Assembly (NCBI GenBank): GCA_900544715.1
Contig: UQWL01000002.1
Span: 124,001 to 188,000 of the forward strand
Source of the DNA: an uncultured Oscillospiraceae bacterium
GTDB lineage: Bacteria; Bacillota; Clostridia; Oscillospirales; Acutalibacteraceae
Length of the DNA: 64,000 bases
Direction: 5' to 3'
Numbering within the stretch: position 1 is the stretch's first letter; each line of letters begins with the position of its first letter. Position numbers and translations under genes: made by a program. The notes under the pieces were generated by a model. That model searched no databases, was not told where the DNA came from, and saw only the letters and a list, made by a program, of their open reading frames with translations. This document shows positions 62,740 through 64,000 of the stretch, piece after piece.

Positions 62740-62847
62740 ATGTGAAAGCGGCACTGTTTTTTTGAGGAAATGATGGTAATCACAGAGTTGTTGGGCGTAG
62801 GATATGAACGGACATTTGTTTTGTCGAATGGAGAAAGAATTAGGTGA
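62740..62847 (+). pseudogene. 3' remnant of the XRE regulator, copy 3
   Basis: A 36-codon stretch ending at TGA 62845-62847 reads GTVFFEEMMVITELLGVGYE then RTFVLSNGERIR, clearly the second half of the XRE genes at 56071 and 58571. The HTH half is missing; the break is close to the end of the SPL-type gene. It runs into the DUF4238 gene, whose ribosome site overlaps its stop. Confidence 0.85.
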
Positions 62848-62852
62848 TAATT

Positions 62853-63875
62853 ATGGACACTCAAGCGAAATACCATCATTTGGTGCCGCAGACATATATG
62901 TCCGCATGGGCAAATAATGCAGGCACACTGCAAATAGAGTTTTTAAATAATCCAGGTGTTATTGATCCAAAAAACAAAGAGAATATTGCAGGCATAACAG
63001 ATTACCATTCCATAAAGGCAGGAATGGTAATTTGCACGAAAGAGGATGCTGATAAACTATTCGTTCCTTTGGCAAACTATGCTGTAGAAATAGATGGACA
63101 GATTGTTACGGATACATTGGAGATGAATCAGAAATTTTATGATTTTGATGCTTGGGTAATTAGGCGTAGCGATGGTTCTCTTGTAAGCAAAAAGGCAGTC
63201 AAACGTGAAATCGAAAAAATAAAGATTAAAGATATCGAATCAAACTGGTCGATTAAATATGAAAATAAATGGAATAAAGTTGTAAGCGATTTGGAATCTG
63301 TTATATTCACATCAAAATCAGACAGTGTAAAAGCCATACACAAGGACTATTTAATGAAGTTTTTTGTCGCTTTAGATTGGAGAAGTATTCAGTCCAACGA
63401 TGAATTTCAAAGGGCATTTCGACCATTTGCAGAAGCCTTACTTGACGAAATTGAAATACCAGAAAATGAGAGGTTTTTGCCAAGTTTAAAAACTGCGGCA
63501 GATGAAATGAAACATAGTTTACTTCTGAAATTTTACAGAAAATATCTCAATGATGAAGGTATTATTTATACTCATGCAATGGAAAGTTTAAAACATACAA
63601 ATTTTCATTTTCTGATTTCAGATGGTCCAACGTACTTTGATACGTCTAATAATCCATCTTTTATTTTTGTTAGAGATGATGGGTTAAAAGCAGGTCTTAT
63701 GCCTATAACGCCTTATATTCTCATGGCACAGGGGAAGTGTACTGATGACGAAAATAAATACTATATTACACATATTACAGACGAGGCTGTAAAAAAATAT
63801 AATGGGATAATCAGAACTAATGCTAATGAATTTGTGATTCATCCTGATTTAGAGCTGATAAATAAAAGCCGTTAA
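62853..63875 (+). CDS. DUF4238 family protein
   Basis: A 340-residue protein with the DUF4238 start HHLVPQTYMSAWAN (His-rich HNH-like pattern), a helical middle and a C-terminal LISDGPTYFDTSNNP and LMPITPYI typical of the family. DUF4238 proteins are often found in defence or mobile regions and are suspected nucleases; function unproven. The ATG at 62853 has AGGTG six bases upstream; a GTG at 62844 is rejected. Confidence 0.8.
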   Translation: MDTQAKYHHLVPQTYMSAWANNAGTLQIEFLNNPGVIDPKNKENIAGITDYHSIKAGMVICTKEDADKLFVPLANYAVEIDGQIVTDTLEMNQKFYDFDAWVIRRSDGSLVSKKAVKREIEKIKIKDIESNWSIKYENKWNKVVSDLESVIFTSKSDSVKAIHKDYLMKFFVALDWRSIQSNDEFQRAFRPFAEALLDEIEIPENERFLPSLKTAADEMKHSLLLKFYRKYLNDEGIIYTHAMESLKHTNFHFLISDGPTYFDTSNNPSFIFVRDDGLKAGLMPITPYILMAQGKCTDDENKYYITHITDEAVKKYNGIIRTNANEFVIHPDLELINKSR

Positions 63876-63955
63876 TTTGTGTATTCAAAGCAAAATACGC
63901 GGCTTTTATAGTATGGTTAAGTAGATAAGTTTCCACTAACAGATAAAACACAAAA

Positions 63956-64000
63956 ATGACAGTCGATATGTTGCCGAGAACAGAAACGGGGAAATGACGT
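63956..64000 (+). pseudogene. possible 5' remnant of another serine recombinase
   Basis: The last 45 bases read MTVDMLPRTETGK and then a stop, resembling the VTIIPARQRVGN start of the recombinase at 56872 with a broken frame. It is cut by the window edge, so the call is tentative. The stretch 63876-63955 shows nothing else. Confidence 0.3.

Overview
The window reads as a chromosomal segment of an anaerobic Firmicute. My best guess is a gut-type clostridium near the Oscillospiraceae/Ruminococcaceae. The evidence is the hprK, ROK kinase, murB, rapZ, whiA, argS gene order, an L-box lysine riboswitch, ferredoxin-dependent 2-oxoacid oxidoreductase genes, frequent TTG/GTG starts with strong GGAGG ribosome binding sites, and a moderately GC-rich core interrupted by AT-rich accessory DNA. 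Species and family are inference. I saw no tRNA, 16S/23S rRNA, CRISPR array or replication origin.

Positions 1-41965 are core chromosome. Left to right: a minus-strand cluster of envelope and lipoprotein genes facing a small XRE regulator across a shared palindromic operator (1-3647); an acetyltransferase and a DUF2804 gene; a tandem pair of branched palindromic repeats (5388-5590); a membrane protein fused to a HAD domain lacking its nucleophile, with a GT4 glycosyltransferase; the hprK-ROK-murB-rapZ-whiA-argS block; a secreted serpin lipoprotein; a phosphohexomutase; YgiQ, metallo-hydrolase, DUF3006 and GNAT genes; a sodium:solute symporter; and a five-gene operon for aryl-acyl-CoA metabolism (two phenylacetate-CoA ligases, iorA, iorB, double-ACT protein). 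These are followed by an SGNH hydrolase, an iron alcohol dehydrogenase, an alkaline-phosphatase-like protein, enolase, a metallophosphoesterase, RNase P RNA, the riboswitch-controlled lysine operon asd-dapA-dapB-ACT, and queA.

Positions about 42000-64000 form an AT-rich accessory island of recombinases and conflict-type genes. It holds, in order, a three-gene ABC-3C system; a convergent pair of large serine recombinases; three consecutive tyrosine-recombinase-like genes (catalytic domain missing, degenerate, intact); two small orphan genes; an AbiE pair whose toxin gene is frameshifted; and a region built from repeated modules. Each module there starts with a near-identical 74-residue XRE gene (or its remnant), carries a cargo, and ends with a large serine recombinase or remnant. 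The cargoes are a TIGR02391-type gene; a TrmB-like regulator, SPASM radical SAM, DUF5680 and SPL-type radical SAM cassette; and a DUF4238 gene.

The most interesting candidates for an undescribed system are the regulator/radical-SAM/DUF5680/radical-SAM cassette (58855-62716), the repeated XRE-cargo-recombinase architecture around it (55515-64000), and the graded tyrosine recombinase trio (49791-52892). Several island genes are visibly broken: four in-frame stops in one recombinase remnant, an exact 14-bp tandem duplication in another, and a frameshift in abiEii. The island is therefore an accretion site with ongoing decay.
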